A stretch of DNA of 43,424 nucleotides, taken from an uncultured Alteromonadaceae bacterium (GTDB lineage Bacteria > Pseudomonadota > Gammaproteobacteria > Enterobacterales > Alteromonadaceae). The notes under the pieces are model-generated. The model was not told the DNA's origin and made no database searches. It was given only the letters and a program-made list of their open reading frames with translations. The translations under genes were made by a program, and so were the position numbers. This document shows positions 16,977 to 26,349 of this stretch, piece after piece; the first letter of the stretch is position 1; each line of letters opens with the position of its first letter. The stretch spans positions 1-43,424 of the forward strand of contig CANMXU010000034.1 of NCBI GenBank assembly GCA_947501935.1. The letters run 5' to 3'.

Positions 16977-18206
16977 GTGCTAAATCGTATTTGGATCGGC
17001 TTTTTTATTATTGCGTTTGGCGCAAGTGTTTTTCAATGGTTGGTACTTGACAATGCTCTTATTTTTGAGCAATTAGTTAATGCAATATTTGATATGTCGA
17101 AAGTTACTGTTGATATTGCTATCGGCTTAATTGGTATCTTAAGTTTTTGGCTTGGTATGATGAAAATTGCTGAGCGGGCAGGTATTGTTGAAAAAATTTC
17201 GGTGGCTATTTCGCCATTATTTACCAAGTTAATGCCAGAAGTGCCAAAAGGTCATCCTGCGATTGGCTCTATGACGATGAATTTGTCAGCTAACTTTTTA
17301 GGCTTAGACAATGCTGCAACTCCATTGGGGCTAAAAGCGATGCAAGACCTGCAAACCTTAAACCCTAAAAAAGACACCGCCACCAATGCACAAATTTTAT
17401 TTCTTGTGTTAAACACTTCCTCAGTTACTTTGTTCCCTATGGCGGTTTTTGTTTATCGAGCTCAGCAGGGAGCGGCAAACCCTACCGATGTTTTTATCCC
17501 TATTTTATTAGCAACTTTTGCTTCTACCTTAGCCGGCTTAGTGGTTGTTTCGTTAGTGCAAAAAATTCAATTGTTTAATCGTGTGATCTTACTGTATTTA
17601 AGCTCGGCGATGGCTATGGTTATGGCGTTGGTGGTTTATTTTGCCAGTTTAACCGCAGATGCATTAGCACAGCAGTCATCTTTATTTGGTAATTTATTGA
17701 TTTTCTCAACCATCTTAGGGTTTCTATTAATTGCTACTTATCGAAAAGTGGTGGTTTATGATGCTTTTATTGAAGGAGCTAAAGAAGGTTTTAATACCAG
17801 CATTAAGCTTATTCCTTATTTATTAGCCATGCTTTGTGCTATTGGCGTTTTTCGTGCCAGCGGCGCTTTAGACTTAATTGTCGACAGTTTTCGTTATTTG
17901 GTGGTTGTTTTAGGTGGCGATAGCCGTTTTGTTGATGCGTTGCCAACAGCGATGATCAAACCATTAAGTGGCTCTGGCGCAAGGGCGATGATGGTTGAAA
18001 CCATGAATACTCATGGAGCTGATTCTTTTGCTGGCCGATTAGCGTCAATTATTCAAGGCTCTACTGAAACCACCTTTTATGTGTTGGCTGTTTATTTTGG
18101 CTCAGTTGGTATTAAGCACTCACGCCACGCGATTAGTTGTGGCTTAATTGCCGACTTAGCGGGTGTAACAGCAGCTGTTGGTGTGTGTTACTGGTTCTTT
18201 GGTTAA
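16977..18206 (+). CDS. SpmA/SpmB-like nucleoside-recognition (Gate) domain membrane protein
   Basis: Polytopic inner-membrane protein of 409 residues that joins two Gate (nucleoside recognition) modules, equivalent to the Bacillus spore maturation proteins SpmA (N-terminal half, with PAIGSMTMNLSANFLGLDNAATPLG) and SpmB (C-terminal half, with KPLSGSGARAMMVE and IIQGSTETTFYVLAVYFGSVG). Fusions of this kind are common in non-sporulating proteobacteria, where their role is unknown. The start appears to be GTG at 16977 with no strong ribosome site. The gene converges on the response regulator gene with only 12 bases between the stop codons. Confidence 0.88.
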   Translation: MLNRIWIGFFIIAFGASVFQWLVLDNALIFEQLVNAIFDMSKVTVDIAIGLIGILSFWLGMMKIAERAGIVEKISVAISPLFTKLMPEVPKGHPAIGSMTMNLSANFLGLDNAATPLGLKAMQDLQTLNPKKDTATNAQILFLVLNTSSVTLFPMAVFVYRAQQGAANPTDVFIPILLATFASTLAGLVVVSLVQKIQLFNRVILLYLSSAMAMVMALVVYFASLTADALAQQSSLFGNLLIFSTILGFLLIATYRKVVVYDAFIEGAKEGFNTSIKLIPYLLAMLCAIGVFRASGALDLIVDSFRYLVVVLGGDSRFVDALPTAMIKPLSGSGARAMMVETMNTHGADSFAGRLASIIQGSTETTFYVLAVYFGSVGIKHSRHAISCGLIADLAGVTAAVGVCYWFFG

Positions 18207-18218
18207 TAGTTCAACTAA

Positions 18219-18677
18219 TTAACTAACCGATATTGAACAAGTATTTTGCTCTGTTACCGCCAAAATTGTATCTCTAATTATTTCAGGTGTTATTTGGCCT
18301 TTCACTAGAAAGCCTTTCACAAAATCAAATGCTTTAACGCGCTCTTTATCCTCTTTATTTTCAGAAGATGAATACATAATCACCAAGCATGATTTCAATG
18401 GTAATTGTTCTCGTAACTTGCTAAATCGTGCTAAAAATTCAAAGCCATTAATAATAGGCATATTAATATCTAAAAAGATAATAGAAGGGGGGAATTTATT
18501 ATTTTCATTGACGTTATATTCGTTCACATTAGCTTTATAATCAGCAAAAAACTCTAAAGCGGAACAGCCATCGTCTTGCTCAAATATATCATAGATACTG
18601 ATATCATTAAGCTGTCTTGTTAGTATATAACGCTCTATACGGCTATCATCAACTATCATTACACTTATATCTTTCAT
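18219..18677 (-). CDS. Stand-alone response regulator (CheY-like receiver)
   Basis: A 152-residue single-domain receiver with no output domain. Acidic pocket Asp10-Asp11, phosphoacceptor Asp70 in IIFLDINMP, the Ser of MYSSS and the Lys in FLVKGQ are in place. It overlaps the upstream histidine kinase gene by four bases (ATGA), so the two form a translationally coupled pair. With no DNA-binding domain it probably acts by protein contact or as a phosphorelay intermediate. The target is not in the window. Confidence 0.9.
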   Translation of the reverse strand: MKDISVMIVDDSRIERYILTRQLNDISIYDIFEQDDGCSALEFFADYKANVNEYNVNENNKFPPSIIFLDINMPIINGFEFLARFSKLREQLPLKSCLVIMYSSSENKEDKERVKAFDFVKGFLVKGQITPEIIRDTILAVTEQNTCSISVS

Positions 18678-20125
18678 AGCCTTTCCTGTTTCGGAAATAT
18701 GATGGTGAATGTAGTCCCTGTATTGTTAGAGTCTACGTTTATTGAACCTTTCAAAAAATCAATATGCTTCTTAATTATCGACATACCTAAACCAGAGCCG
18801 AAGCTAATATTGGGATGAAAACGTTTAAACATCTCAAATAATTCAGGCTTTCTATTATCAGGAATACCTAAACCATTGTCCTCAACTTTAATAACATAGT
18901 CAGAGGTGTTTTCAGCAATATCAATATTTACAAATGATTGTTCTTGCTCCGTGCAACTGTACTTAATTGCATTGGTTACTAAATTTTCAAAAATTTGTTT
19001 GATCCGCACTCGTTCGACCTTCATTGGTTGAACAATATCTATATTAGCTTGAAAGATGCAATTGTTGGTTTGTAATAGTTGATGTACTGACAGTTTAACT
19101 TCATCGACAATTTCCTTAAAATCAACAAGCTCAGCAGAGCCTTCTAGGCAGTCAACTTCCGTGAGCGATAAAATACCGGTCACCAGCTCTTCTAGTTTAA
19201 CCATTTGTTCATTAATTTGGTTGGCGTCTTCTATTGCTCGTGATAACTGATTATTTTCAATATCGTCGGCAATAAATTTGGCTAGCATTTTAGTCGAAGT
19301 TAACGGGGCTTTAAGATCATGTGATGCTCGATAGGCAAACTGCGATAATTCATCATTTGCGCGTGTTAAACTTAGCGTTCTTTCTTTTACTAAGTTTTCT
19401 AACTTTCCGTTAACTTCAGTTATTAAAAGTTCTTTGCTTAAACGCTCTTTGGCAACGTCTAATAATGTTTTCAGCTCACCAGAAACATTTTTATCAATTT
19501 CTGATGCTAAATCTTGTTGATTATCTTCCTTGGTTAATAGTCGAATAACACCTTTAATTGAACCTGTGATGTTTCTAGACATATAAGTAATGAAGGTGAT
19601 GTTAAAGAATGAAATGAAAATAACTAAGGGGATCATGGTGCTCATAACAAATGCCACCGTTTTAGTTATTGGCTTTTCAAAGGTAGCTGAATTTTGGGTA
19701 AAAATACTCGCAGACTCTTTTAATTGGTCTATTAAGGCTTGTTTTGTAATTTGATTTAATGCAAAGCTGTCAACAGCAGCTAAGGCAACTTCAGTATCTT
19801 TTATCCCTTGAGCACATAACTCTAGCGCATAGTAGGTGTCTATTTGGCGCATTATTAGCACGGTTAAAACATTAGCCTGCTCTAAACACTTAACCGGCTG
19901 TGCTCTAATATTATTAATGTTTTCCTTTAATGCGAGGATATCAATATCGGCACCGTTTTGTAAATTGTGTACTCGCTCTGAAAACTCAACATTGTATTTA
20001 AGGTGAAATAAATTAAGTTGATGCAATGTTGCACCTTTTGAAATTTCAAATACTGACCATAAAGTTAGGCTAATTTCAAAAGTGGTTAAAATAACAATAA
20101 TCATCAGCTTGCTAGATATTTTCAT
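18674..20125 (-). CDS. Membrane-bound sensor histidine kinase
   Basis: Predicted inner-membrane kinase of 483 residues. One membrane segment near residues 8-28, a periplasmic sensor of about 125 residues with no recognised fold, a second membrane segment near 155-182, then a short linker and a coiled-coil stretch. The HisKA domain has FAYRASHDLKAPLTS (phospho-His269), as in phytochrome-type kinases. The ATPase domain shows the N box (ENLVTNAIKY), DNGLGIPD and SGLGMSIIKKHID. It is paired with the overlapping receiver gene. The ATG follows a GAGGG-type ribosome site on the minus strand. The signal sensed is unknown. Confidence 0.92.
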   Translation of the reverse strand: MKISSKLMIIVILTTFEISLTLWSVFEISKGATLHQLNLFHLKYNVEFSERVHNLQNGADIDILALKENINNIRAQPVKCLEQANVLTVLIMRQIDTYYALELCAQGIKDTEVALAAVDSFALNQITKQALIDQLKESASIFTQNSATFEKPITKTVAFVMSTMIPLVIFISFFNITFITYMSRNITGSIKGVIRLLTKEDNQQDLASEIDKNVSGELKTLLDVAKERLSKELLITEVNGKLENLVKERTLSLTRANDELSQFAYRASHDLKAPLTSTKMLAKFIADDIENNQLSRAIEDANQINEQMVKLEELVTGILSLTEVDCLEGSAELVDFKEIVDEVKLSVHQLLQTNNCIFQANIDIVQPMKVERVRIKQIFENLVTNAIKYSCTEQEQSFVNIDIAENTSDYVIKVEDNGLGIPDNRKPELFEMFKRFHPNISFGSGLGMSIIKKHIDFLKGSINVDSNNTGTTFTIIFPKQERL

Positions 20126-20457
20126 TCCGCACCCTCACTATAATAAATAATTTATTGTAGGTTTGATAAGGCGAGAAGTTTTGCTAAATATAATCATGAG
20201 AAGCTTCCTGCTTTATGAATATGTTCCATTTAATAACTAGGATATAAAAACCCTAAACTTTGTGCGTTTATTAAGGGTGATATTAATATAATAGGTTAAT
20301 ATTTAACTTATGCTTAATAAGCTAGGCAATTATCTGAGAATAACTTTCATTACCTTATATAAATACGGCCAAGTGAGCCTTTAAGCTTAATTGATACGCT
20401 ATAAATAAAGCTTGATGATATTGTCGTAGCCGTTTTTACGTAGCATACACCTTCCAT
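20126..20457. other. Intergenic region upstream of the histidine kinase
   Basis: AT-rich stretch between the kinase (minus) and the propionate regulator (plus). No credible open reading frame, RNA gene or strong terminator was seen. It must contain the kinase promoter, which could not be placed with confidence. The regulator's operators lie just to its right. Confidence 0.5.
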
Positions 20458-20467
20458 TTGTCGACTT
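20458..20467. promoter_or_regulatory. Half-matching GTCGAC operator site
   Basis: TTGTCGACTT: the left half matches the ATTGTCGACAAT operator, the right half deviates. It lies 51 bases left of the perfect site and may be an auxiliary binding site of the GntR regulator. Confidence 0.35.
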
Positions 20468-20518
20468 TTTACATGTTTTGGCTACTACTTTAGTCTATTT
20501 ATTACTTTAAATGGGGTA

Positions 20519-20530
20519 ATTGTCGACAAT
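20519..20530. promoter_or_regulatory. Perfect palindromic operator ATTGTCGACAAT
   Basis: Twelve-base perfect palindrome just upstream of the -35 box of the gntR-prp promoter. GntR/FadR-type regulators bind such short palindromes, and a GTCGAC-centred motif is, as far as I recall, the one predicted for the propionate regulator PrpQ of Alteromonadales. Binding by the adjacent gene product is inferred. Confidence 0.7.
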
Positions 20531-20545
20531 CCTACCTTGTAAGAC

Positions 20546-20573
20546 TTGACTAATATCTATCATCCGCTATTAT
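20546..20573 (+). promoter_or_regulatory. Sigma70-type promoter of the gntR-prp operon
   Basis: TTGACT (20546-20551), a 16-base spacer and TATTAT (20568-20573). The start point would be near 20580. One GTCGAC operator lies upstream and one in the first transcribed bases, an arrangement suited to repression. Confidence 0.65.
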
Positions 20574-20590
20574 TCTGATCAAACTTTAAA

Positions 20591-20602
20591 AGTGTCGACA
20601 AT
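20591..20602. promoter_or_regulatory. Operator AGTGTCGACAAT overlapping the regulator leader
   Basis: Eleven of twelve bases match the perfect palindrome at 20519-20530. It lies just downstream of the inferred start point and six bases before the regulator ATG, where a bound repressor would block transcription. Confidence 0.65.
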
Positions 20603-20607
20603 AATAG

Positions 20608-21297
20608 ATGCCATTAAATAACCCAACCAGACAACCTTTAGTAACTACGGCTGATAAAGTCTTTGACCAAATGCAGCATGCAATTGTAGAAGGTGATATA
20701 GCGCCGGGCAGTAAAATTAGTGAGCCTGAGCTAGCTAAGCAATACGATATAAGCCGTTCTACCTTACGTGAGGCGTTAAATCGCTTAGAAAAATGTCATT
20801 TAATTGAACGTAAACCTAATGTTGGTTCTCGTGTGGTTGAATGTACTATTGAAGGTTTATTGGAAATTTATGTCGTGCGTGAAGCGCTCGAAGGTATGGC
20901 GTGTCGACAAGCGGCAATGAATATGACCGATGACGAAATTGCCGACATGCAAGCCATGTTAAAGCAACATGCCAATGTACAAGCCCTTAAAGATGGCACT
21001 GCTTATTACCAAGAAGAGGGTGATTTAGACTTTCACTATAAAGTGATTCTAGGTAGTCATAATCAGCAATTAATCAATATTTTATGTGGTCAGCTTTATC
21101 ATTTAGTGCGCATGTACCGTATTCAATTTGGTATGAATAGCCCTAGAGCCACACGCGCATTTTCTGAACATTCACATATTATTCAAGCCATTGCTGATCG
21201 CGATGGTGAATTAGCCGAATTATTAATGCGTCGTCATATTGGCGCATCACGTAAAAATATAGAAAAGAAAATAGCTGAGCAGGGCAATCAAGAATAA
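20608..21297 (+). CDS. GntR-family (FCD) transcriptional regulator of the methylcitrate operon
   Basis: DNA-binding regulator of 229 residues: an N-terminal winged helix (about residues 12-75, with ISEPELAKQYDISRSTLREALNRLEKCHLIERKPNVGSRV) and a C-terminal all-helical FCD effector domain (about 85-215). It is the first gene of the prp operon, 47 bases before prpB, and its promoter is flanked by GTCGAC palindromes. By position it is the local propionate regulator, replacing the sigma54-dependent PrpR of enterobacteria; the effector is probably a methylcitrate-cycle intermediate. Autoregulation is inferred. The ATG has no clear Shine-Dalgarno sequence. Confidence 0.9.
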   Translation: MPLNNPTRQPLVTTADKVFDQMQHAIVEGDIAPGSKISEPELAKQYDISRSTLREALNRLEKCHLIERKPNVGSRVVECTIEGLLEIYVVREALEGMACRQAAMNMTDDEIADMQAMLKQHANVQALKDGTAYYQEEGDLDFHYKVILGSHNQQLINILCGQLYHLVRMYRIQFGMNSPRATRAFSEHSHIIQAIADRDGELAELLMRRHIGASRKNIEKKIAEQGNQE

Positions 21298-21344
21298 CGC
21301 CTTATCGAGCATCATTAAGCCAAAATCACCCGAGGAAAGCGACT

Positions 21345-22232
21345 ATGTCTGTATCATTATCTCCCGGCGCTAAATTTCGTTTAGCCCTACAAAACAATAA
21401 GCCATTACAAGTAGTTGGCACTATTAACGCCTATTGCGCGATGATGGCTGAGCAATTAGGCCATCAAGCCATTTACTTATCTGGCGGTGGTGTCGCTAAT
21501 GCTTCTTACGGCTTACCTGATTTGGGCATGACTTCGCTAAATGATGTTATTGCTGATGTACAGCGTATTACCTCTGCTTCAAGTTTACCGTTGTTGGTTG
21601 ATATCGACACGGGTTGGGGCGGCGCCTTTAATATTGCCAAAACCATACGTGATATGGAAAAAGCAGGTGCGGCAGCGGTGCATATTGAAGACCAAGTAGC
21701 GCAAAAACGTTGTGGTCATCGTCCGAATAAAGAGATTGTTTCAACTGAGGAAATGGTTGATCGCATTAAAGCGGCGGTTGATGCCAGAACAGATAAAGAC
21801 TTTTTCATTATGGCAAGAACAGATGCCTTTGCTCAAGAAGGTATAGAGAAAGCCCTTGAGCGTGCTAAAGCTTATGTAGCTGCAGGAGCTGACGGTATTT
21901 TTGCCGAAGCGGTACAAACGCAAGAACATTACCGCGCCTTTACCCAAGCGTTAGATGTGCCGGTACTTGCTAATATTACCGAATTTGGTCAAACCGAATT
22001 ATGGAATAAAGAGTTATTAGGCGAGTGGGGCTGTGCCATGGTGTTGTATCCGTTATCAGCATTTCGTGCCATGAACAAAGCCGCTGAGTTGGTTTATAAA
22101 ACCTTACTTAATGATGGCGACCAAAAAGCCGTAATCGATACCATGCAAACACGTATGGATTTATACGACTACCTTGGTTACCACGATTATGAGCAAAAGT
22201 TAGATGGCTTGTTCAAAGAAGGTAAAGCGTAA
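21345..22232 (+). CDS. prpB: Methylisocitrate lyase
   Basis: Cleaves 2-methylisocitrate to pyruvate and succinate, the last step of the methylcitrate cycle. The 295-residue protein shows the PEP mutase/isocitrate lyase fold with SGGGVANASYGLPDLG, the metal-binding DIDTGWGG, and the catalytic loop KRCGHRPNK with Cys123, the same number as the E. coli PrpB nucleophile. A GAGGAAAG ribosome site precedes the ATG. It is the first metabolic gene of the operon. Confidence 0.96.
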   Translation: MSVSLSPGAKFRLALQNNKPLQVVGTINAYCAMMAEQLGHQAIYLSGGGVANASYGLPDLGMTSLNDVIADVQRITSASSLPLLVDIDTGWGGAFNIAKTIRDMEKAGAAAVHIEDQVAQKRCGHRPNKEIVSTEEMVDRIKAAVDARTDKDFFIMARTDAFAQEGIEKALERAKAYVAAGADGIFAEAVQTQEHYRAFTQALDVPVLANITEFGQTELWNKELLGEWGCAMVLYPLSAFRAMNKAAELVYKTLLNDGDQKAVIDTMQTRMDLYDYLGYHDYEQKLDGLFKEGKA

Positions 22233-22408
22233 GAAGGTTCAAATTTACAATAAAACTAGTGAGTTATTTAACTCTAACTTTCTACTTTAATAACTTATTC
22301 AATTACCAAGTAGAAATTACCTAGCTGTAATTAGTTCGCGGTAGTTGAACAATCAAAAGAATAGCCTTGCCAAAGCAGCAAGCAATTAGACAAATTTATG
22401 AGGATAGC

Positions 22409-23566
22409 ATGATGGTTGATACAAAAACTGATGATACAAAAGTAGCTGATAAAAAAATTGGTGGTGCGGGTTTACGAGGGCAAAGTGCCGGAGAAACTTC
22501 GCTTTGTACGGTTGGTCAATCAGGCAGTGGTTTAACTTATTGTGGTTATGATGTTGCCGACTTAGCAGAAAACGCCACTTTTGAAGAAGTAGCCTATTTA
22601 TTATTTAACGGCGAATTACCTAATGCTAGCCAATTAGATAACTATAAAACTCAGCTAATGAGTATGCGTGACTTACCGCAATCATTAAAAGAAGTGCTAC
22701 AACATATTCCAAAAGATACACACCCGATGGATGTAATGCGCACCGGTTGTTCATTCTTAGGTAATATTGAACCAGAAAACGATTTTAGCGAACAAACAAC
22801 GGCGGCTAATCGTTTACTTGCCGCTTTTCCTGCGATCATGTGCTACTGGTATCGTTATTCCCATGACGGCATTGAAATTGACTGTGTAACCGATGAAGCC
22901 TCTATTGGCGGTCATTTCTTACGTTTACTAAATGGCACTACACCATCAGAGCAGCATCGCCGCGTGATGGATGTATCACTTATTTTATATGCTGAGCATG
23001 AATTCAACGCTTCAACTTTTAGTGCGCGTGTTTGTGCTTCAACATTATCTGATATGTTTTCATGTATTACCGGTGCTATAGGCACTTTACGTGGGCCACT
23101 GCACGGCGGCGCAAATGAAGCGGCTATGGATATGATCCAAAAATTCAGCTCTCCAGAAGATGCCAAAGTTAAAATGGCAGGCATGCTTGAACGTAAAGAA
23201 AAAATTATGGGCTTTGGCCATGCCATTTATCGCACCTCAGACCCGCGTAACGTAATCATTAAAGCGTGGTCAGAAAAGTTAGCACAAGAAAATGGCGATA
23301 CCTCACTTTATGATATTTCAGTCGCTTGTGAAGAATATATGTGGGATACGAAAAAATTATTCTGTAATGCCGATTTTTTCCATGCATCAACCTATAACTA
23401 TATGGGCATTCCGACAAAATTGTTTACCCCTATTTTTGTTTGTTCACGCCTTACTGGTTGGGCAGCACATGTAATGGAACAACGTGAAAATAACCGTATT
23501 ATTCGCCCAAGTGCAGATTACACCGGCAGCGAACCTCGTACTGTTGTGCCTATTTCTCAGCGTTAA
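22409..23566 (+). CDS. prpC: 2-methylcitrate synthase
   Basis: Condenses propionyl-CoA and oxaloacetate to 2-methylcitrate. The protein has citrate synthase-type active-site segments: GPLHGGANEAAM with the first catalytic His, FGHAIYRTSDPR with the second, and a catalytic Asp in the C-terminal third (FCNADFFHAS). The compact length of 385 residues is typical of PrpC. The ATG at 22409 (directly followed by another ATG) is chosen because GAGGA lies a suitable distance upstream; an in-frame TTG at 22367 would add 14 residues without a good ribosome site. It lies 176 bases after prpB. Confidence 0.95.
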   Translation: MMVDTKTDDTKVADKKIGGAGLRGQSAGETSLCTVGQSGSGLTYCGYDVADLAENATFEEVAYLLFNGELPNASQLDNYKTQLMSMRDLPQSLKEVLQHIPKDTHPMDVMRTGCSFLGNIEPENDFSEQTTAANRLLAAFPAIMCYWYRYSHDGIEIDCVTDEASIGGHFLRLLNGTTPSEQHRRVMDVSLILYAEHEFNASTFSARVCASTLSDMFSCITGAIGTLRGPLHGGANEAAMDMIQKFSSPEDAKVKMAGMLERKEKIMGFGHAIYRTSDPRNVIIKAWSEKLAQENGDTSLYDISVACEEYMWDTKKLFCNADFFHASTYNYMGIPTKLFTPIFVCSRLTGWAAHVMEQRENNRIIRPSADYTGSEPRTVVPISQR

Positions 23567-23576
23567 TTATCAATTT

Positions 23577-23620
23577 CGCTACTTGTTTTTCACTGGATTT
23601 TCCTTAAAAAGCAAGTAGCG
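23577..23620 (+). other. Intercistronic hairpin between prpC and acnD
   Basis: Stem of 14 base pairs (23577-23590 against 23607-23620, including one G-U pair) with a 16-base loop. No U-run follows, so it is not a standard terminator; it may stabilise the upstream prpBC mRNA or be a processing site. Confidence 0.6.
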
Positions 23621-23695
23621 ACCAATAATTAAATCTCGATAGAACTGCTCACAGCATACCTATTATTTTCCATTCATCTATTTGTGGACAACATT

Positions 23696-26335
23696 ATGAA
23701 TTACGAACACCGCAAGCCGCTACCCAACTACCAATTAAATGGTGTCAATGTTGATTATTTTGATACTAGGGGCGCGGTTGAAGCCATTAGCCCCGGCAGT
23801 TATGCCAAACTTCCATATACCTCACGAGTACTGGCTGAGCAGCTAGTTCGTCGTTGCCAGCCTGAGCAATTAACTGCTGCCTTAAAACAAATTATTGAGG
23901 TTAAGCAAGATCTCGACTTTCCTTGGTATCCGGCGCGGGTGGTTTGTCATGATATTTTAGGGCAAACGGCTTTAGTTGATTTAGCCGGTTTACGCGATGC
24001 TATTGCCGAACAAGGTGGTGACCCTGCGAAGGTAAATCCGGTGGTGCCAACGCAATTAATTGTTGATCATTCTCTAGCAGTAGAGCATGGCGGTTTTGAA
24101 GCTGATGCTTTTGATAAAAATCGTGCCATTGAAGATAGACGTAATGAAGACAGATTCCACTTTATTGAATGGACTAAAACTGCCTTTAAAAATGTTGATG
24201 TTATTCCTGCGGGTAATGGCATTATGCACCAAATTAATTTGGAAAAAATGTCGCCAGTTATTCAATTACGTGACGGCGTTGCTTTTCCTGATACCTGTGT
24301 TGGTACAGACAGCCATACTCCGCATGTTGATGCCTTAGGCGTTATTGCTATTGGTGTTGGCGGTCTAGAAGCTGAAACTGTGATGTTAGGGCGTCCGTCG
24401 ATGATGCGCTTACCTAATATTATTGGTGTTGAGCTTGTGGGTAAAAGACAATCAGGCATTACTGCCACAGATATTGTTCTTGGTATTACTGAATTTTTGC
24501 GAAATCAAAAAGTGGTTTCTAGTTATTTAGAATTTTTTGGTGAAGGCGCAGCTAATTTAACTATTGGTGATCGGGCAACAATATCTAATATGACCCCAGA
24601 ATATGGCGCGTCAGCAGGTATGTTTTATATCGATCAACAAACCATAGATTATTTAAAAATTACCGGCCGTGAGCCTGAGCAAGTTGAATTGGTAGAAAAA
24701 TATGCCAAACACACAGGTCTTTGGGCGGATGACTTAAAAGAAGCTGAGTATCAACGTGTACTGAAATTTGACCTTTCCAGCGTATCACGCAATATGGCGG
24801 GTCCGTCAAACCCACATCGCCGCTTACCAACGGCAGATCTCGCCGAAAAAGGTATAGCCAAACCATTTGAGCAAGTTGAAGGTGAAATGCCTGACGGCGC
24901 GGTAATTATTGCCGCCATTACCAGTTGTACGAATACTTCAAATCCACGCAATGTTGTTGCTGCTGGCTTAGTTGCCAAACGTGCTAATGAGCTAGGTTTA
25001 GTGCGTAAACCTTGGGTGAAAACCTCCTTTGCGCCGGGCTCAAAGGTTGCGAAATTATATTTACAAGAATCGGGTTTATTACCTGAAATGGAAAAATTAG
25101 GTTTTGGTATAGTTGGTTATGCTTGTACAACTTGTAACGGCATGAGCGGCGCATTAGATCCTAGTATTAAGCAAGAAGTTATCGACCGAGATTTATATAC
25201 CACAGCAGTACTTTCGGGTAACCGTAATTTCGACGGTCGTATTCATCCTTATGCCAAGCAAGCCTTTTTAGCCTCGCCGCCATTAGTTGTAGCTTACGCT
25301 ATTGCCGGTAGCATGCGTTTTGATATTGAAAAAGATATTCTTGGGCAAGACCAACAAGGTAATGACATAACTTTAAAAGATATTTGGCCAAGTGATGAAG
25401 AAATTGACGCGCTTGTAACAGCTTGTGTTAAACCTGAACAATTCAAAAAAGTTTATACGCCAATGTTTGACCTCGGCGCTTTTGAACCTGCAAAAAGCCC
25501 GTTATATGACTGGCGTGAAATGAGTACTTATATCCGTCGTCCGCCATATTGGGATAAACAAGGTGATGAACAGGGGGCGAAAGAAGGGGATGGTGCACTT
25601 GCAGGAGAGCGAACTTTGAAAGGTATGCGTCCATTGGCCGTGCTAGGGGATAATATAACTACTGATCATTTATCACCGTCGAACGCGATTATGCTAGATA
25701 GTGCTGCGGGCGCTTATTTAGATAAAATGGGCTTGCCAGAAGAAGACTTTAATTCTTATGCCACTCATCGCGGCGATCATTTAACCGCGCAGCGGGCAAC
25801 CTTTGCAAATCCAAAATTGTTTAATGAAATGTGTAAAAACGCCGACGGTGAAGTTATTCAAGGCTCATTGGCACGTATTGAACCTGAAGGGCAACAAAGC
25901 CGAATGTGGGAAGCGATTGAAACTTATATGGCGCGTAAACAGCCACTGATTATTATTGCTGGTGCTGACTATGGTCAAGGTTCTTCACGTGATTGGGCAG
26001 CCAAAGGTGTTCGTTTAGCAGGGGTTGAAGTAATCGTTGCTGAAGGCTTTGAACGTATTCATCGTACTAACCTAGTTGGTATGGGCGTATTACCGTTAGA
26101 ATTTACTCATGGTAAAGATCGCCACAGCTACAACATTGACGGCACTGAAACTTATGACGTTAAAGGTAGCACGGCTCCGGGGGCAATGATGACGGTAGTG
26201 ATGACCCGCAGAAATGGCGAAGTCGTTGAATTACCAGTGAAGTGTCGTTTAGATACTGCTGAGGAAGTAAGTGTATATAACGCAGGTGGAGTATTACAAA
26301 AATTCGCCCAAGACTTCCTTGAATCGAAAGCCTAA
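23696..26335 (+). CDS. acnD: 2-methylcitrate dehydratase, aconitase-like AcnD
   Basis: [4Fe-4S] enzyme of the aconitase family that dehydrates 2-methylcitrate, replacing PrpD in many gammaproteobacteria and working with PrpF. The 879-residue protein contains the iron-sulphur cysteines in ITSCTNTSNP and CTTCNGMSG, GTDSHTPHVDALG near the N-terminal third, and the swivel-domain GADYGQGSSRDWAAKG. The ATG at 23696 is preferred to a GTG four codons earlier because the family starts close to N-Y-x-x-RKPLP. It is followed by prpF after 155 bases. Confidence 0.95.
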   Translation: MNYEHRKPLPNYQLNGVNVDYFDTRGAVEAISPGSYAKLPYTSRVLAEQLVRRCQPEQLTAALKQIIEVKQDLDFPWYPARVVCHDILGQTALVDLAGLRDAIAEQGGDPAKVNPVVPTQLIVDHSLAVEHGGFEADAFDKNRAIEDRRNEDRFHFIEWTKTAFKNVDVIPAGNGIMHQINLEKMSPVIQLRDGVAFPDTCVGTDSHTPHVDALGVIAIGVGGLEAETVMLGRPSMMRLPNIIGVELVGKRQSGITATDIVLGITEFLRNQKVVSSYLEFFGEGAANLTIGDRATISNMTPEYGASAGMFYIDQQTIDYLKITGREPEQVELVEKYAKHTGLWADDLKEAEYQRVLKFDLSSVSRNMAGPSNPHRRLPTADLAEKGIAKPFEQVEGEMPDGAVIIAAITSCTNTSNPRNVVAAGLVAKRANELGLVRKPWVKTSFAPGSKVAKLYLQESGLLPEMEKLGFGIVGYACTTCNGMSGALDPSIKQEVIDRDLYTTAVLSGNRNFDGRIHPYAKQAFLASPPLVVAYAIAGSMRFDIEKDILGQDQQGNDITLKDIWPSDEEIDALVTACVKPEQFKKVYTPMFDLGAFEPAKSPLYDWREMSTYIRRPPYWDKQGDEQGAKEGDGALAGERTLKGMRPLAVLGDNITTDHLSPSNAIMLDSAAGAYLDKMGLPEEDFNSYATHRGDHLTAQRATFANPKLFNEMCKNADGEVIQGSLARIEPEGQQSRMWEAIETYMARKQPLIIIAGADYGQGSSRDWAAKGVRLAGVEVIVAEGFERIHRTNLVGMGVLPLEFTHGKDRHSYNIDGTETYDVKGSTAPGAMMTVVMTRRNGEVVELPVKCRLDTAEEVSVYNAGGVLQKFAQDFLESKA

Positions 26336-26349
26336 ACGGTTAATTAAGC

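Noticed and set aside
20902..20912. Another GTCGACA inside the gntR coding region
   Set aside because: It is within codons, not palindromic beyond the core, and far from any promoter.
22367..22408. TTG start giving a longer PrpC
   Set aside because: GAGGA lies at the right distance for the ATG at 22409, and the extra residues do not look conserved.
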